Assembly (NCBI GenBank): GCA_964550435.1
Contig: CAZJZI010000019.1
Coordinates: 1-40,288 of the forward strand
Length of the DNA stretch: 40,288 nt
Direction of reading: 5' to 3'
Source: UBA11400 sp964550435
GTDB taxonomy: Bacteria > Bacteroidota > Rhodothermia > Balneolales > HLUCCA01
Position 1 is the first letter of the stretch. Each line of letters starts with the position of its first letter. Positions 32,807-40,236 of this stretch are shown piece after piece. Both the position numbers and the translations under genes were made by a program. A model generated the notes under the pieces. The model was given only the letters and a program-made list of their open reading frames with translations, was not told where the DNA came from and did no database searches.

Positions 32807-34033
32807 ATGAAAAACCGAACAAGATCAACCTTTTTGAGCCTGTTTTTGATACCCGCTATACTCATGGGTTCAACTGTTCAGCCGGTATTTTCACAAAATA
32901 ACCTACCTGTTCGTGAGTACACAAATCCCGATGAGATGATTGCCATGGGAAGTGGAACTACCTTTAGTCAGGCTTTTCTGATTATGAGTACATTTTCCAG
33001 AACATTTCAGGATAAGGTACTACTCGACAGATCTGGAAAATCAGGTACTATCGGATTTGAAATCCCGTCGATGCACTGGCGTCAGGCATTGGATTTCATC
33101 GCTAATGCCCATGAGCTGGTAATCAATGAGCAACCAGACTTTATTGAAATCACTCCTGCCCCCATTCGCTCAGGCCCAACTACAGCGGCAACTGCTGGAG
33201 GCGGGGGTGGCGGGCCACAACCTGATATTCTGGCAACACTTGACTCTAGAGAAATAGAGATCTCTGCAATTTTCTTTGAAGGGAACCGCCGTGATTTGCG
33301 TGAAATTGGTATAGATTGGTCTGCGATAAACGATGGAGGTGTTTCTTTGGCTAATTTTGCAAGTAATACCGTCTCATTGGATATTTTCCAGGCTGAGTTG
33401 TCACCCCAACAAGTTGGTGATTGGGAAATATCAGCTTTTATGAGCACTCTTGAATTGAATAACTTAGGTGAAATTTTGGCTAGTCCAACCATTAAGGTAA
33501 TGGATGGAAAACAAGGTGACATTCAGGTAGGACAAGATATCTCGATAAAACAGCGTGATTTTGCAGGTAACGTTACTGATGCTTTTGTCCAAACTGGAAC
33601 TATTCTGACAGTTACACCAACAATCATCAATGAACGCGACACATCTTTCATTTTATTGAACCTAACTGCGCAACGTTCAACCGGTCAGCCAGATCCAGTT
33701 AGTACGATCATCAACAAGCAGGAAGCCACTACACAGGTTCTGCTTTACAGTGGAGAATCTACAGCTATTGCTGGACTCTATGAAACCCAGCAAACTGTAA
33801 TCCGTCGTGGGATTCCATTTCTGAAAGACCTACCACCTTGGTTTTTCGGATTGCGTTACTTATTTGGTTACAACTCAACAGATTACCAGGAAAAAGAATT
33901 GATCATTGTTCTTAGAGCCGAAATTGTTCCATCTCTTAGAGAACGATTTGACCAGCAACGCAAATCCAAAGAAGAGATACTACAGGAAGGTCGAAGAAAT
34001 ATCATCATTAATGTCCCGGAGAACCAAAATTAA
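32807..34033 (+). CDS. Short secretin-domain protein (PilQ/GspD-like)
   Basis: The 408-residue protein carries a signal peptide (cleavage probably after QPVFSQ, about residue 30). It has an N-terminal STN-like region (TTFSQAFLIMSTFSRTFQDKVLLDR, to about 120), a Gly-rich linker (AGGGGGGP) and a secretin domain from about 143. The latter shows LASPTIKVMDGKQGDIQVG, the family's GIPFLKDLPP before the last strands, and the final ELIIVLRAEIVPS. Full-length PilQ is typically 600-700 residues with N0/N1 domains and AMIN domains, and these are mostly missing here. Its stop overlaps the start of the DUF3095 gene (TAATG), so the two are coupled. It presumably forms the outer-membrane pore. Confidence 0.8.
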   Translation: MKNRTRSTFLSLFLIPAILMGSTVQPVFSQNNLPVREYTNPDEMIAMGSGTTFSQAFLIMSTFSRTFQDKVLLDRSGKSGTIGFEIPSMHWRQALDFIANAHELVINEQPDFIEITPAPIRSGPTTAATAGGGGGGPQPDILATLDSREIEISAIFFEGNRRDLREIGIDWSAINDGGVSLANFASNTVSLDIFQAELSPQQVGDWEISAFMSTLELNNLGEILASPTIKVMDGKQGDIQVGQDISIKQRDFAGNVTDAFVQTGTILTVTPTIINERDTSFILLNLTAQRSTGQPDPVSTIINKQEATTQVLLYSGESTAIAGLYETQQTVIRRGIPFLKDLPPWFFGLRYLFGYNSTDYQEKELIIVLRAEIVPSLRERFDQQRKSKEEILQEGRRNIIINVPENQN

Positions 34034-35247
34034 TGTACAAGGGTACCGGGCTCGACTTTTATGAAAAGCTTCCGGTGCTACCCGGCTTTCGGGATACTTT
34101 TGACCCATCAGTATATACATCTTTGCCAGAAGACTGGTCCCTGGCCATGACCGACATCCGAAATTCAACTCAGGCAATTGAGTCGGGTCGGTACAAAGAA
34201 GTCAATACAATGGGTGCAGTTGCCATCATGGCAGTAGTTAATCTAACCGGTAAATACAATTTTCCGTTTATTTTTGGAGGTGATGGAGCTACAATAGCCA
34301 TTCCATCAGATTTAATAGTTGATGTTGCTGCAGCTTTAAAGTCTGTCAGAACCATGGCAAGAGAATCTTTTGAACTGGACCTGCGGTGTGCGATAATACC
34401 CGTTTCTGAACTTCGTAAACGTGGTCAAGATGTGAAAGTTGCTAAATATGGTGTATCCGACTTGTTCGCCCAGGCTTCTTTCGATGGAGGTGGAATCAAA
34501 GTAGCTGAACAAATCCTGAAAGATGAAACATGGAATGACCGATTTGGCGTAGATCAGCTTACCGATGATGAAAATGCCGATATAACAGGTCTCGAATGCC
34601 GATGGAATGAAGTTCCAAATGAACGTGGAGAAGTCCATTCGTTGCTGGTTGAGGTCATAGAAGCAGATCCAGAGAAGCGATTTGGATTATACCGTGAAAT
34701 CTTTGCCAAACTGAACACCATCTACGGGGAAGTTGACGAAGCCAAGCCCGTTACGATTGACAAGCTTCGATTAACGCTGAACAACAAAAAGCTTTCGGTC
34801 GAGAAAAGAGTTCGCACTTATGGTGGTAGTAAGTCAGATGGATTCAAGTATGCCTTAAAATTGCGATTTCAATGGCTATTTGGGATCATTTTGATGGGAT
34901 TCAATCTGAAATCGAAGCTTGTTGATTGGGGTTTGTACAAAAAAGACCTCGTTGACAACACTGATGACCGAAAACTCGATGATATGCTTCGATTGGTCTT
35001 GGCCGGAACCGAACTTCAACGCTACGCCATTCAGGGGTATCTTGAGGAGTTGTATCAGAAAAAGAGAATCGTTTATGGACTGCATCATGCGTCCAGTGCA
35101 CTGATAACCTGCGTAATTCTGAACCATCACCGCGAGCACATCCACTTGGTAGACGGCAACGATGGTGGCTACGCCAAAGCGGCTCTCAGTCTCAAGAATA
35201 GGAAAAAAATTTTGTCTTCCTTTAAGGAATTCGGTAATGGGAAGTAG
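34033..35247 (+). CDS. DUF3095 protein, related to nucleotide cyclases
   Basis: The 404-residue cytoplasmic protein matches DUF3095 in full length. Near the N-terminus the sequence SLAMTDIRNSTQAIESGRY (Asp41) and FIFGGDGATIAIP (Asp84) look like the two metal-binding loops of class III adenylate/guanylate cyclases, in the same order and spacing as in the cyclase fold. Whether it makes a cyclic nucleotide or only binds one cannot be seen from sequence. It overlaps the secretin stop by one base, so it belongs to the pilus operon. Together with the cNMP-binding protein at 26717 it suggests a local signalling pair. The stop lies inside a heptamer repeat element. Confidence 0.8.
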   Translation: MYKGTGLDFYEKLPVLPGFRDTFDPSVYTSLPEDWSLAMTDIRNSTQAIESGRYKEVNTMGAVAIMAVVNLTGKYNFPFIFGGDGATIAIPSDLIVDVAAALKSVRTMARESFELDLRCAIIPVSELRKRGQDVKVAKYGVSDLFAQASFDGGGIKVAEQILKDETWNDRFGVDQLTDDENADITGLECRWNEVPNERGEVHSLLVEVIEADPEKRFGLYREIFAKLNTIYGEVDEAKPVTIDKLRLTLNNKKLSVEKRVRTYGGSKSDGFKYALKLRFQWLFGIILMGFNLKSKLVDWGLYKKDLVDNTDDRKLDDMLRLVLAGTELQRYAIQGYLEELYQKKRIVYGLHHASSALITCVILNHHREHIHLVDGNDGGYAKAALSLKNRKKILSSFKEFGNGK

Positions 35248-35300
35248 GTTGTAGGATTCGATTTCTACTGCCTATTTCCTACTTCCAACTGCCCACTACC
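35233..35300. repeat. Heptamer-based inverted repeat element 4
   Basis: A G-rich left arm GGGAAGTAGGTTGTAGGATT starts within the last codons of the DUF3095 gene. It faces a C-rich arm TTTCCTACTTCC, AACTGCCCACTACCC, and the two can pair across about 20 bases. Unlike the perfect arrays, the units are degenerate here. The element likely terminates the pilus operon. Confidence 0.55.
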
Positions 35301-35319
35301 CAAATACACTTACCTAAGT

Positions 35320-35370
35320 AAGCCCCACCGTTGCGAAGCAACCCCAACGCTCGGGTAACGAGCACAATCA
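35320..35370. repeat. Single diverged copy of the 41-bp repeat unit, minus orientation
   Basis: GCCCCACCGTTGCGAAGCAA is the reverse complement of TTGCTTCGCAACGGTGGGGC, almost the same as the junction between two units of the hisD-hisC repeat. It folds as GTTGC-GAA-GCAAC, and a second hairpin GCTCG-GGTAA-CGAGC follows. It lies directly next to a heptamer element, as at the hisD-hisC site. Confidence 0.55.
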
Positions 35371-35416
35371 CCCAACCGCAGTATAACTGCAACATAATAT
35401 ATTCGTAAGTTTAGTG

Positions 35417-35824
35417 ATGCCAAGTCCTAATCCCATCATACTCTTCGACGGCGTTTGCAATCTTTGCAATGGCGCGGTTAATTTCATCATTGACCGAGAT
35501 CCTGAAGCGCGATTTCGTCTGGCTGCACTACAGTCGGACGTGGGACAATCTATCCTTCGCGAACATCAACTCTCAACTGCTGATTTTGATACCATCGTTT
35601 TAGTCGAAGGTGACACCATTTTTTCCAAATCTACTGCCGCACTTCGTATTTCAAAAAGGCTCAGTGGTGGCTGGCCCCTGTTCTATATGCTCATTATAAT
35701 CCCTCGATGGTTTAGGGATTGGGTATACAATTGGGTATCCCGAAATCGATACAAATGGTTTGGGAAACAGGAGGCTTGTCGAATTCCGACTCCCGAACTT
35801 CGCTCACGCTTTCTGCACGATTAA
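35417..35824 (+). CDS. DCC-family thiol-disulfide oxidoreductase-like protein (DUF393)
   Basis: The 135-residue protein opens with PSPNPIILFDGVCNLCNGAVNFI, the DxxCxxC motif that names the family. The C-terminal part has the family-typical hydrophobic segment PLFYMLIIIPRWFRDWVYNWVSRNRYKWFG. DCC proteins are presumed thioredoxin-like redox proteins, but no physiological substrate is established. I use ATG 35417, and a GTG three bases upstream is also possible. The possible -7 element TATATTCG is just ahead. It converges on the NlpC/P60 gene with only 5 bases between the stops. Confidence 0.88.
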   Translation: MPSPNPIILFDGVCNLCNGAVNFIIDRDPEARFRLAALQSDVGQSILREHQLSTADFDTIVLVEGDTIFSKSTAALRISKRLSGGWPLFYMLIIIPRWFRDWVYNWVSRNRYKWFGKQEACRIPTPELRSRFLHD

Positions 35825-35829
35825 GAGTG

Positions 35830-36333
35830 TTAAATAACCCTATTGCCGCGGATGAACCTACGCCTCCAATAATCCTCTCTCAAAGACGAAACCATGACAC
35901 CCTGTGATGTTGAAGCATGCATGAACTGGATGTTATCGACCATAATACCGACATGTAGTGTTTTGCGACCCGTTCTAAAAAATACCAGGTCACCTACCCT
36001 CATTCGATTCATCCGCACACGTTTACCGAATCTAAGTTGTTCTTCGGTGGTTCGGGGTAACTTAATCCCAAATTGATCGCGCATAACAATCATTACAAAA
36101 GCAGAACAATCGACACCTGATGGGGTCATACCCCCGAGTAGATACGGCGTTCCTTTCCAATGATTGTAACTGTCCTGTAGTCTGGATTGTACTGGATTTT
36201 GAGAGACTCGAGATGCAGCACATCCAGAAAGTAGGGTAGATATGACCAATACAACCATCATCCACGAGAACCCCGAGTTTTGTCCTGTTAATGGATTAAA
36301 CTGGGATGAAATTGCAGATGACTGTGCAATCAT
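35830..36333 (-). CDS. NlpC/P60-family lipoprotein endopeptidase
   Basis: This is a cell-wall hydrolase family that cuts peptide stems of peptidoglycan. The 167-residue protein has a signal peptide with lipobox LLSGC (Cys38). The catalytic domain follows, with Cys76 in PSGVDCSAFV, His in TLHVGIMVD and a third polar residue in FMHASTSQGV. The entry helix SYNHWKGTPYLLGGMTPSG is typical. The start at 36333 lies 2 bases after the metF stop. A second start at Met25 (36261) would give a shorter lipoprotein signal. Both are possible, and the close spacing favours the first. It is probably anchored in the outer membrane and acts in wall turnover. Confidence 0.9.
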   Translation of the reverse strand: MIAQSSAISSQFNPLTGQNSGFSWMMVVLVISTLLSGCAASRVSQNPVQSRLQDSYNHWKGTPYLLGGMTPSGVDCSAFVMIVMRDQFGIKLPRTTEEQLRFGKRVRMNRMRVGDLVFFRTGRKTLHVGIMVDNIQFMHASTSQGVMVSSLREDYWRRRFIRGNRVI

Positions 36334-36335
36334 GT

Positions 36336-37301
36336 TTAACTGGTTGAACTCTGGGCGACAGGCAATGTTTCAATCACACTAACAGCTGGAGATGGGTCGC
36401 TCATGATATAGAAATGGAGTCCTGGGACACCAAAATCCAGCAACTCCTGGCACTGTTTTTTACACCATTCTTCTCCAATTGCCCTGACATTTTTGGGATC
36501 ACTATCTACTTCATCTGACAAGTCTGTCGGCAAATTGATGTTGAATATCTTGGGTAATCGGAATAAATGCTGGGTTGTTGTAAGAACTTTCAATCCAGGA
36601 ATGATTGGGACATTAATCCCCATGTCTCGTACCGATTTCACAAAATCAAAGTACACCTGATTATCGAAAAACATCTGAGTCACGATATAATCGGCTCCGG
36701 CTTCAACCTTTTCTTTAAGCTTTTGAAGGTCCCATTTCATATTTGGTGCTTCATCGTGTTTCTCTGGATACCCACCTACACCAATACAGAAATTCGTAGG
36801 GACTGCATCCATCAATTCTTCAAGATACACCCCGCAGTTCATCGCTTTGATCTGCTTCACCAGATCAATGGCGTAGTTATTGGTAGCGCGATCCTTGTTC
36901 TGAGGTTTGAATGCAGCATGATCATCGCCACGAATGGCCAGAACATTTTCGATCCCGAGATAATTCAACTCGATGAGCGCATCTTCTGTCTCTTCCTTGG
37001 TAAACCCTTTACAAATAAGGTGTGGAACGGGATCTACGTTGTAACGGTGTTTTATAGCGGCGCAGAGTCCAATCGTCCCCGGACGTTTGCGTTTCACCCT
37101 ACGTTTCATAGTTCCGTTACCTAAATCAATAAATTCAGCTTCGGCAGCATGCGAGGTAATATCGATAAACGGTGGACGAAATTTCTGAACCTTATCAAGA
37201 GTTTCGAAGACTTGAGCTATAGACCCACCTCGTTTAGGAGGGATGATCTCAAATGAAATCAATGGCTCAGTGGCGCGATCGTAGTGTTCCGTTACTTTCA
37301 T
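36336..37301 (-). CDS. metF: 5,10-methylenetetrahydrofolate reductase
   Basis: MetF reduces methylene-THF to methyl-THF, feeding methionine synthesis. The 321-residue protein has the barrel signatures of the family: SFEIIPPKRGG near the N-terminus (catalytic Glu), FIDITSHAAEAEFIDLG, ENVLAIRGDD, CIGVGGYPEKHDEAPNM (substrate-binding loop), GADYIVTQMFFDNQVYFDFV and PIIPGLKVLTTTQHLFRLPK. Length is normal. A TATCTTTC motif upstream on the minus strand resembles the Bacteroidota -7 element. It is followed by an NlpC/P60 gene 2 bases later. It is not next to metH or metE here, but a SAM-I riboswitch at the right edge of the window shows that methionine genes are close. Confidence 0.96.
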   Translation of the reverse strand: MKVTEHYDRATEPLISFEIIPPKRGGSIAQVFETLDKVQKFRPPFIDITSHAAEAEFIDLGNGTMKRRVKRKRPGTIGLCAAIKHRYNVDPVPHLICKGFTKEETEDALIELNYLGIENVLAIRGDDHAAFKPQNKDRATNNYAIDLVKQIKAMNCGVYLEELMDAVPTNFCIGVGGYPEKHDEAPNMKWDLQKLKEKVEAGADYIVTQMFFDNQVYFDFVKSVRDMGINVPIIPGLKVLTTTQHLFRLPKIFNINLPTDLSDEVDSDPKNVRAIGEEWCKKQCQELLDFGVPGLHFYIMSDPSPAVSVIETLPVAQSSTS

Positions 37302-37362
37302 AGTGTGGTATTAACATCCGTAATAATTTCGAAAGATAGCGAAGTAGCTTAAAAGTTGAAAG

Positions 37363-37495
37363 AGGTTACAGTACACAGTACACAGTGCACAGATTTTAGC
37401 GCACATAGTGCAGAAAAGGCACAGAAAGTTGGCCAGTGGCCAGAGTGCTGGGACTCGCTAATCGCTCGTCCCTCACCTCTGTACTGTGTACTATT
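37363..37495. repeat. Heptamer-based inverted repeat element 5 (CACAGTA type)
   Basis: Left arm in 7-base steps: TACAGTA, CACAGTA, CACAGTG, CACAGAT (about 37367-37394). Right arm CTGTACTGTGTACTATT near 37480-37496. Between them, GGGAC at 37449-37453 pairs with GTCCC at 37468-37472 as an inner hairpin. Two spurious long frames run through it on opposite strands. It lies between the divergent metF and YdeI-like genes. Confidence 0.6.
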
Positions 37496-37544
37496 AAAAT
37501 TACTACCTATATTATTGCGACACAGTAACCTAAGGTTAAAATTT

Positions 37545-38171
37545 ATGAATCCGGGAGTCGATGCGTATTTCGAAGTAGGATGCGGGCGTTGTCCATTGGG
37601 AGGCACACCGGATTGCAAGGTGCTACTCTGGGTAGACATCCTGCATGAACTCAGACGAATACTACTCGATAGTGGTCTAACCGAACAAATCAAATGGGGC
37701 GTTCCCTGCTACACCATCGATGGCAAGAATGTAATCCTGATGAGCACTCTTAAAGCCTGTGCCACATTGAGTTTTATACAGGGTGTACTCCTGGATGATC
37801 CGCACAATTTACTGGAAAAACCTGGACCAAACTCCCGTCAGGGTCGATACATGAAGTTTACCAAGGTATCTGAGGTTCTTCGGAATGAAGAAATCATAAA
37901 AGATTACCTTTTTCAGGCCATCGAAAATGAAAAAGCTGGCAGAAAAGCGGATTTATCTCAGTTCGACACGATATCCATGCCCGAAGAGTTGGAGGCCTGG
38001 CTGGAACAGGATCCTGTGTTTCGTGATGCTTATCATGCACTTACTCCAGGTCGACAACGAGGATATCTCATCCACATTTCTGGTGCCAAACAATCGGCCA
38101 CCAGGATATCCAGAATCGAAAAGTGTATTCCAGACATCCTGAACGGAAAAGGCCTCCATGATCGTTATTAA
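37545..38171 (+). CDS. DUF1801 / YdeI-OmdA-like protein
   Basis: I place the start at ATG 37545 (MNPGVDAYFEVGCGRCPLGG), giving 208 residues. The frame extends upstream, but that part is made of the heptamer repeat. The N-terminal half contains the DUF1801/YdhG pattern (ILHELRRILLDSGLTEQIKWGVPCYTIDGKNVILM, and SFIQGVLLDDPHNLL). The C-terminal half is the bacteriocin-protection OmdA/YdeI region (MPEELEAWLEQDPVFRDAYHALTPGRQRGYLIHISGAKQSATR-type). The function of the family is uncertain and a stress-protection role has been suggested. An unusual cysteine-rich start (VGCGRCPLGGTPDCK) is specific to this subfamily. It appears to be a single-gene unit. Confidence 0.85.
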   Translation: MNPGVDAYFEVGCGRCPLGGTPDCKVLLWVDILHELRRILLDSGLTEQIKWGVPCYTIDGKNVILMSTLKACATLSFIQGVLLDDPHNLLEKPGPNSRQGRYMKFTKVSEVLRNEEIIKDYLFQAIENEKAGRKADLSQFDTISMPEELEAWLEQDPVFRDAYHALTPGRQRGYLIHISGAKQSATRISRIEKCIPDILNGKGLHDRY

Positions 38172-38212
38172 CCACACTCCATTTACTCAACAATTAGACT
38201 TATATTTTTGGT

Positions 38213-38323
38213 AGTAGGAAGTAGGAAGTGGGGAGTAGGTTTTGGTAAATGGTACTCCCCACTCCCCACTACCCACTACCCACTACCCACTACCCACTAC
38301 CCACTACCCACTACCCACTACCC
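38213..38323. repeat. Heptamer-based inverted repeat element 6, ten perfect C-rich units
   Basis: Left arm with GTAGGAA, GTAGGAA, GTGGGGA, GTAGG (about 38214-38239). Right arm with two ACTCCCC and eight ACTACCC units in perfect phase at 38254-38323. It ends 7 bases before the pdxJ ATG and so replaces any ribosome-binding site. In the + frame it creates a false N-terminal extension of pdxJ (TTHYPLP repeated). Confidence 0.9.
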
Positions 38324-38330
38324 AATAATA

Positions 38331-39053
38331 ATGCTCCTAATTAACATCGACCATATCGCAACTCTGAGAAACGCCCGTGGAGAGGGTGTTCCTGATCCGG
38401 TTGAAGGTGCTCGCGTGTGCGAGGATGCCGGTGCAGAGGGTATCGTATTTCACCTTCGTGAGGATCGCAGACATATCAAAGATGATGATGTATATCGTCT
38501 AAAAAAATCCGTTCGTGGTTTATTGGATTTCGAAATGGCTGCTACAGACGAAATGATTTCGATTTGTAATAAAATCCAACCAGAATTATGTACGTTAGTA
38601 CCCGAAAAACGAGCAGAACTAACTACAGAAGGTGGACTGAATATGCGCCATGCATTTGACGATCTTCGTAATCGGGCCGTGCCGAGATTGCATGATGCGG
38701 GAATCAAAATCAGCTTGTTTGTGGATCCGAATCCAGACGACATTCAACTTTGCGCTGAACTGGGAGTAGCCGCTATTGAACTACACACCGGAACCTTTGC
38801 AAATGCACATACGGAGGCAGAGATTTCTCACGAACTGTCAAGATTACGCAATGGGGCACTACTTGCACACTCACTAGGACTTGAAGTCAATGCCGGACAC
38901 GGTCTAAACTTTGAAAACACTGCTCGTTTCATGCAGGAAGTACCTCATGTTCACTCTGTAAGTATAGGACACGCAATCATCACACACGCTGTGTTTCACG
39001 GTCTGGCCAATTCGGTCAAATTGATGAATGACATCGTTAAAGGAGCACGATAA
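38331..39053 (+). CDS. pdxJ: Pyridoxine 5'-phosphate synthase
   Basis: PdxJ condenses deoxyxylulose phosphate with 1-amino-acetone-3-phosphate in the DXP-dependent vitamin B6 pathway. The start is ATG 38331 (MLLINIDHIATLRNARGEGVPDP), giving 240 residues, the usual length. The frame opening at 38208 only adds repeat-derived sequence. Motifs are NIDHIATLRNARG, IVFHLREDRRHI, DFEMAATDEMI, LVPEKRAELTTEGGL, SLFVDPNPDDI, IELHTGTFANA, VNAGHGLNFEN and SIGHAIITHAV. They include the key His, Glu and Asp residues of the (beta-alpha)8 barrel. Its stop overlaps the era start (TAATG), so both are on one transcript. Confidence 0.96.
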   Translation: MLLINIDHIATLRNARGEGVPDPVEGARVCEDAGAEGIVFHLREDRRHIKDDDVYRLKKSVRGLLDFEMAATDEMISICNKIQPELCTLVPEKRAELTTEGGLNMRHAFDDLRNRAVPRLHDAGIKISLFVDPNPDDIQLCAELGVAAIELHTGTFANAHTEAEISHELSRLRNGALLAHSLGLEVNAGHGLNFENTARFMQEVPHVHSVSIGHAIITHAVFHGLANSVKLMNDIVKGAR

Positions 39054-39960
39054 TGTCATTTAGAGCCGGATTTGTAGCCATAATCGGGCGCCCAAACGCC
39101 GGAAAGTCTACGTTGTTGAACACATTGCTTGATTTCAAGCTTGCTATCGCTACGCACAAAGCACAGACAACACGACACCAGATTCTTGGAATTCTGAGTC
39201 AAGACGAAGGACAAGCCATATTTCTGGATACACCCGGGGTAATCGACCCTCGTTATAAACTCCAAGAGGTAATGATGCAGACGGTGACCAAGTCCACTCG
39301 CGATGCTGATTCCATAGTGCACTTAGTGGATGGGAACCGGGACCCGGAGGAAGAACTCGTCTGGGAATATCTACGAAAAGCAGGAAAACCAACGCTGTTG
39401 GTACTGAATAAATCTGATATTGCCTCAACTCAGCAATTGGATCGTGTGGCTGAACTGTGCAACAAAGAGTACAAATATAAGTCTGAATGCCGGATTTCAG
39501 CAGGCAAAAANNNNNNNNNNNNNNNNNNNNNNNNNNNNNNNNNNNNNNTGGAATCGATGAACTCAAAAAGCAGGTATTTGAGTTGTTACCGGTAAGTCCG
39601 CCGTTGTATCCTGTGGACGAACTCAGCGAGCATCCTGTTCGTTTTTTTGTCTCGGAACTCATCCGTGAGCAGATTTTTCTGCTCTATGACAAGGAAATCC
39701 CATATTCCTGCACCGTAACGGTGTCCGATTTTAAGGAAGAAGCCGCAATTGATCACATTCACGCTGAAATCGTGGTCAATCGGGACAGCCAAAAGGGAAT
39801 CATCATCGGCAAGGGCGGAATCATGCTCAAAAAACTGGGTACCCGAGCCAGGGCGCAGATCGAAGAACTCACCGGGAAGAAGACCAATTTGCAGCTTTTC
39901 GTGAAGGTCCGTGAAAAATGGCGCGAAAAGGATAGTTATGTACGTGGTTATGGTTACTAA
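39053..39960 (+). CDS. era: GTPase Era, interrupted by a 38-N assembly gap
   Basis: Era is an essential GTPase that binds 16S rRNA and the 30S subunit during maturation. The N-terminal part has G1 GRPNAGKST, G3 DTPGV and G4 NKSD. After the gap (39511-39548) the protein continues in another frame with a KH domain (GIIIGKGGIMLKKLGTRAR) and ends FVKVREKWREKDSYVRGYGY. The frame shift arises only because the gap is given as 38 N: a true gap length divisible by 3 (such as 36 or 39) joins both parts into about 302 residues, the normal Era length. It starts one base inside the pdxJ stop. Confidence 0.9.
39511..39548. other. 38-base assembly gap
   Basis: A run of 38 N inside era. The frames on the two sides fit only if the real length is a multiple of 3. 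Confidence 0.99.
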
Positions 39961-39993
39961 AATTCTGCGATTTTAGTAACCATAACCACGTAC
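39940..39993. repeat. Perfect 24-bp inverted repeat over the era stop codon
   Basis: The last codons of era and its stop (39940-39963) are repeated exactly in reverse complement at 39970-39993 with a 6-base loop, tctgcg. The stem could serve as a strong hairpin terminator-like structure. A perfect match to coding sequence is unusual and an assembly foldback artefact is also possible. Confidence 0.9.
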
Positions 39994-40160
39994 AGTAAAC
40001 AGAAAACAGAGAACAGTAAACGGCCCTACTAGGTCAATCCAACTATCAAATCGTTGCGTGATTTCAGTTTAATATTGATGGACTGTTTACTCTTCTCCGT
40101 TTTCTGTTTTTAGAGCTCAAAGCGCTCGGCCGTTTACAGTTTACCGTAATCTGTTTACGG
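39990..40160. repeat. Heptamer-based inverted repeat element 7 (ACAGTAA type)
   Basis: Left arm in 7-base steps: ACAGTAA, ACAGAAA, ACAGAGA, ACAGTAA, ACGGCCC (about 39992-40026). Complementary material lies in a C/T-rich arm (GGACTGTTTACTC, TTTTCTGTTTTT) at about 40079-40113, with a further arm at 40130-40160 (CGTTTACAGTTTACC, TCTGTTTACGG). About 50 bases in the middle are unrelated. It separates era from the riboswitch. Confidence 0.6.
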
Positions 40161-40204
40161 ATTTAAGTAGATTTGTTTGTGTGAACAAAAAAATCTACTT
40201 AAAT
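40161..40204. terminator. Long AT-rich hairpin with a GTGA tetraloop upstream of the riboswitch
   Basis: ATTTAAGTAGATTT (40161-40174) and AAATCTACTTAAAT (40191-40204) pair perfectly over 14 bp. After one G-A mismatch, TTTGT/ACAAA adds 5 bp closed by GTGA, a GNRA-type loop. It could be a bidirectional terminator for era or an insulator for the riboswitch promoter. There is no GC-rich part, so the function is open. Confidence 0.5.
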
Positions 40205-40236
40205 TTGAAGCTACGTTCTTTTAGTTTATTTGAAAG

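Noticed and set aside
37356..37544. 63-residue N-terminal extension of the YdeI-like protein
   Set aside because: It is translated from the CACAGTA heptamer element. The family-like sequence starts at ATG 37545.
38208..38330. 41-residue N-terminal extension of PdxJ with TTHYPLP repeats
   Set aside because: It is a translation of the ACTACCC array. PdxJ proteins start at MLLINIDHIATLRN.
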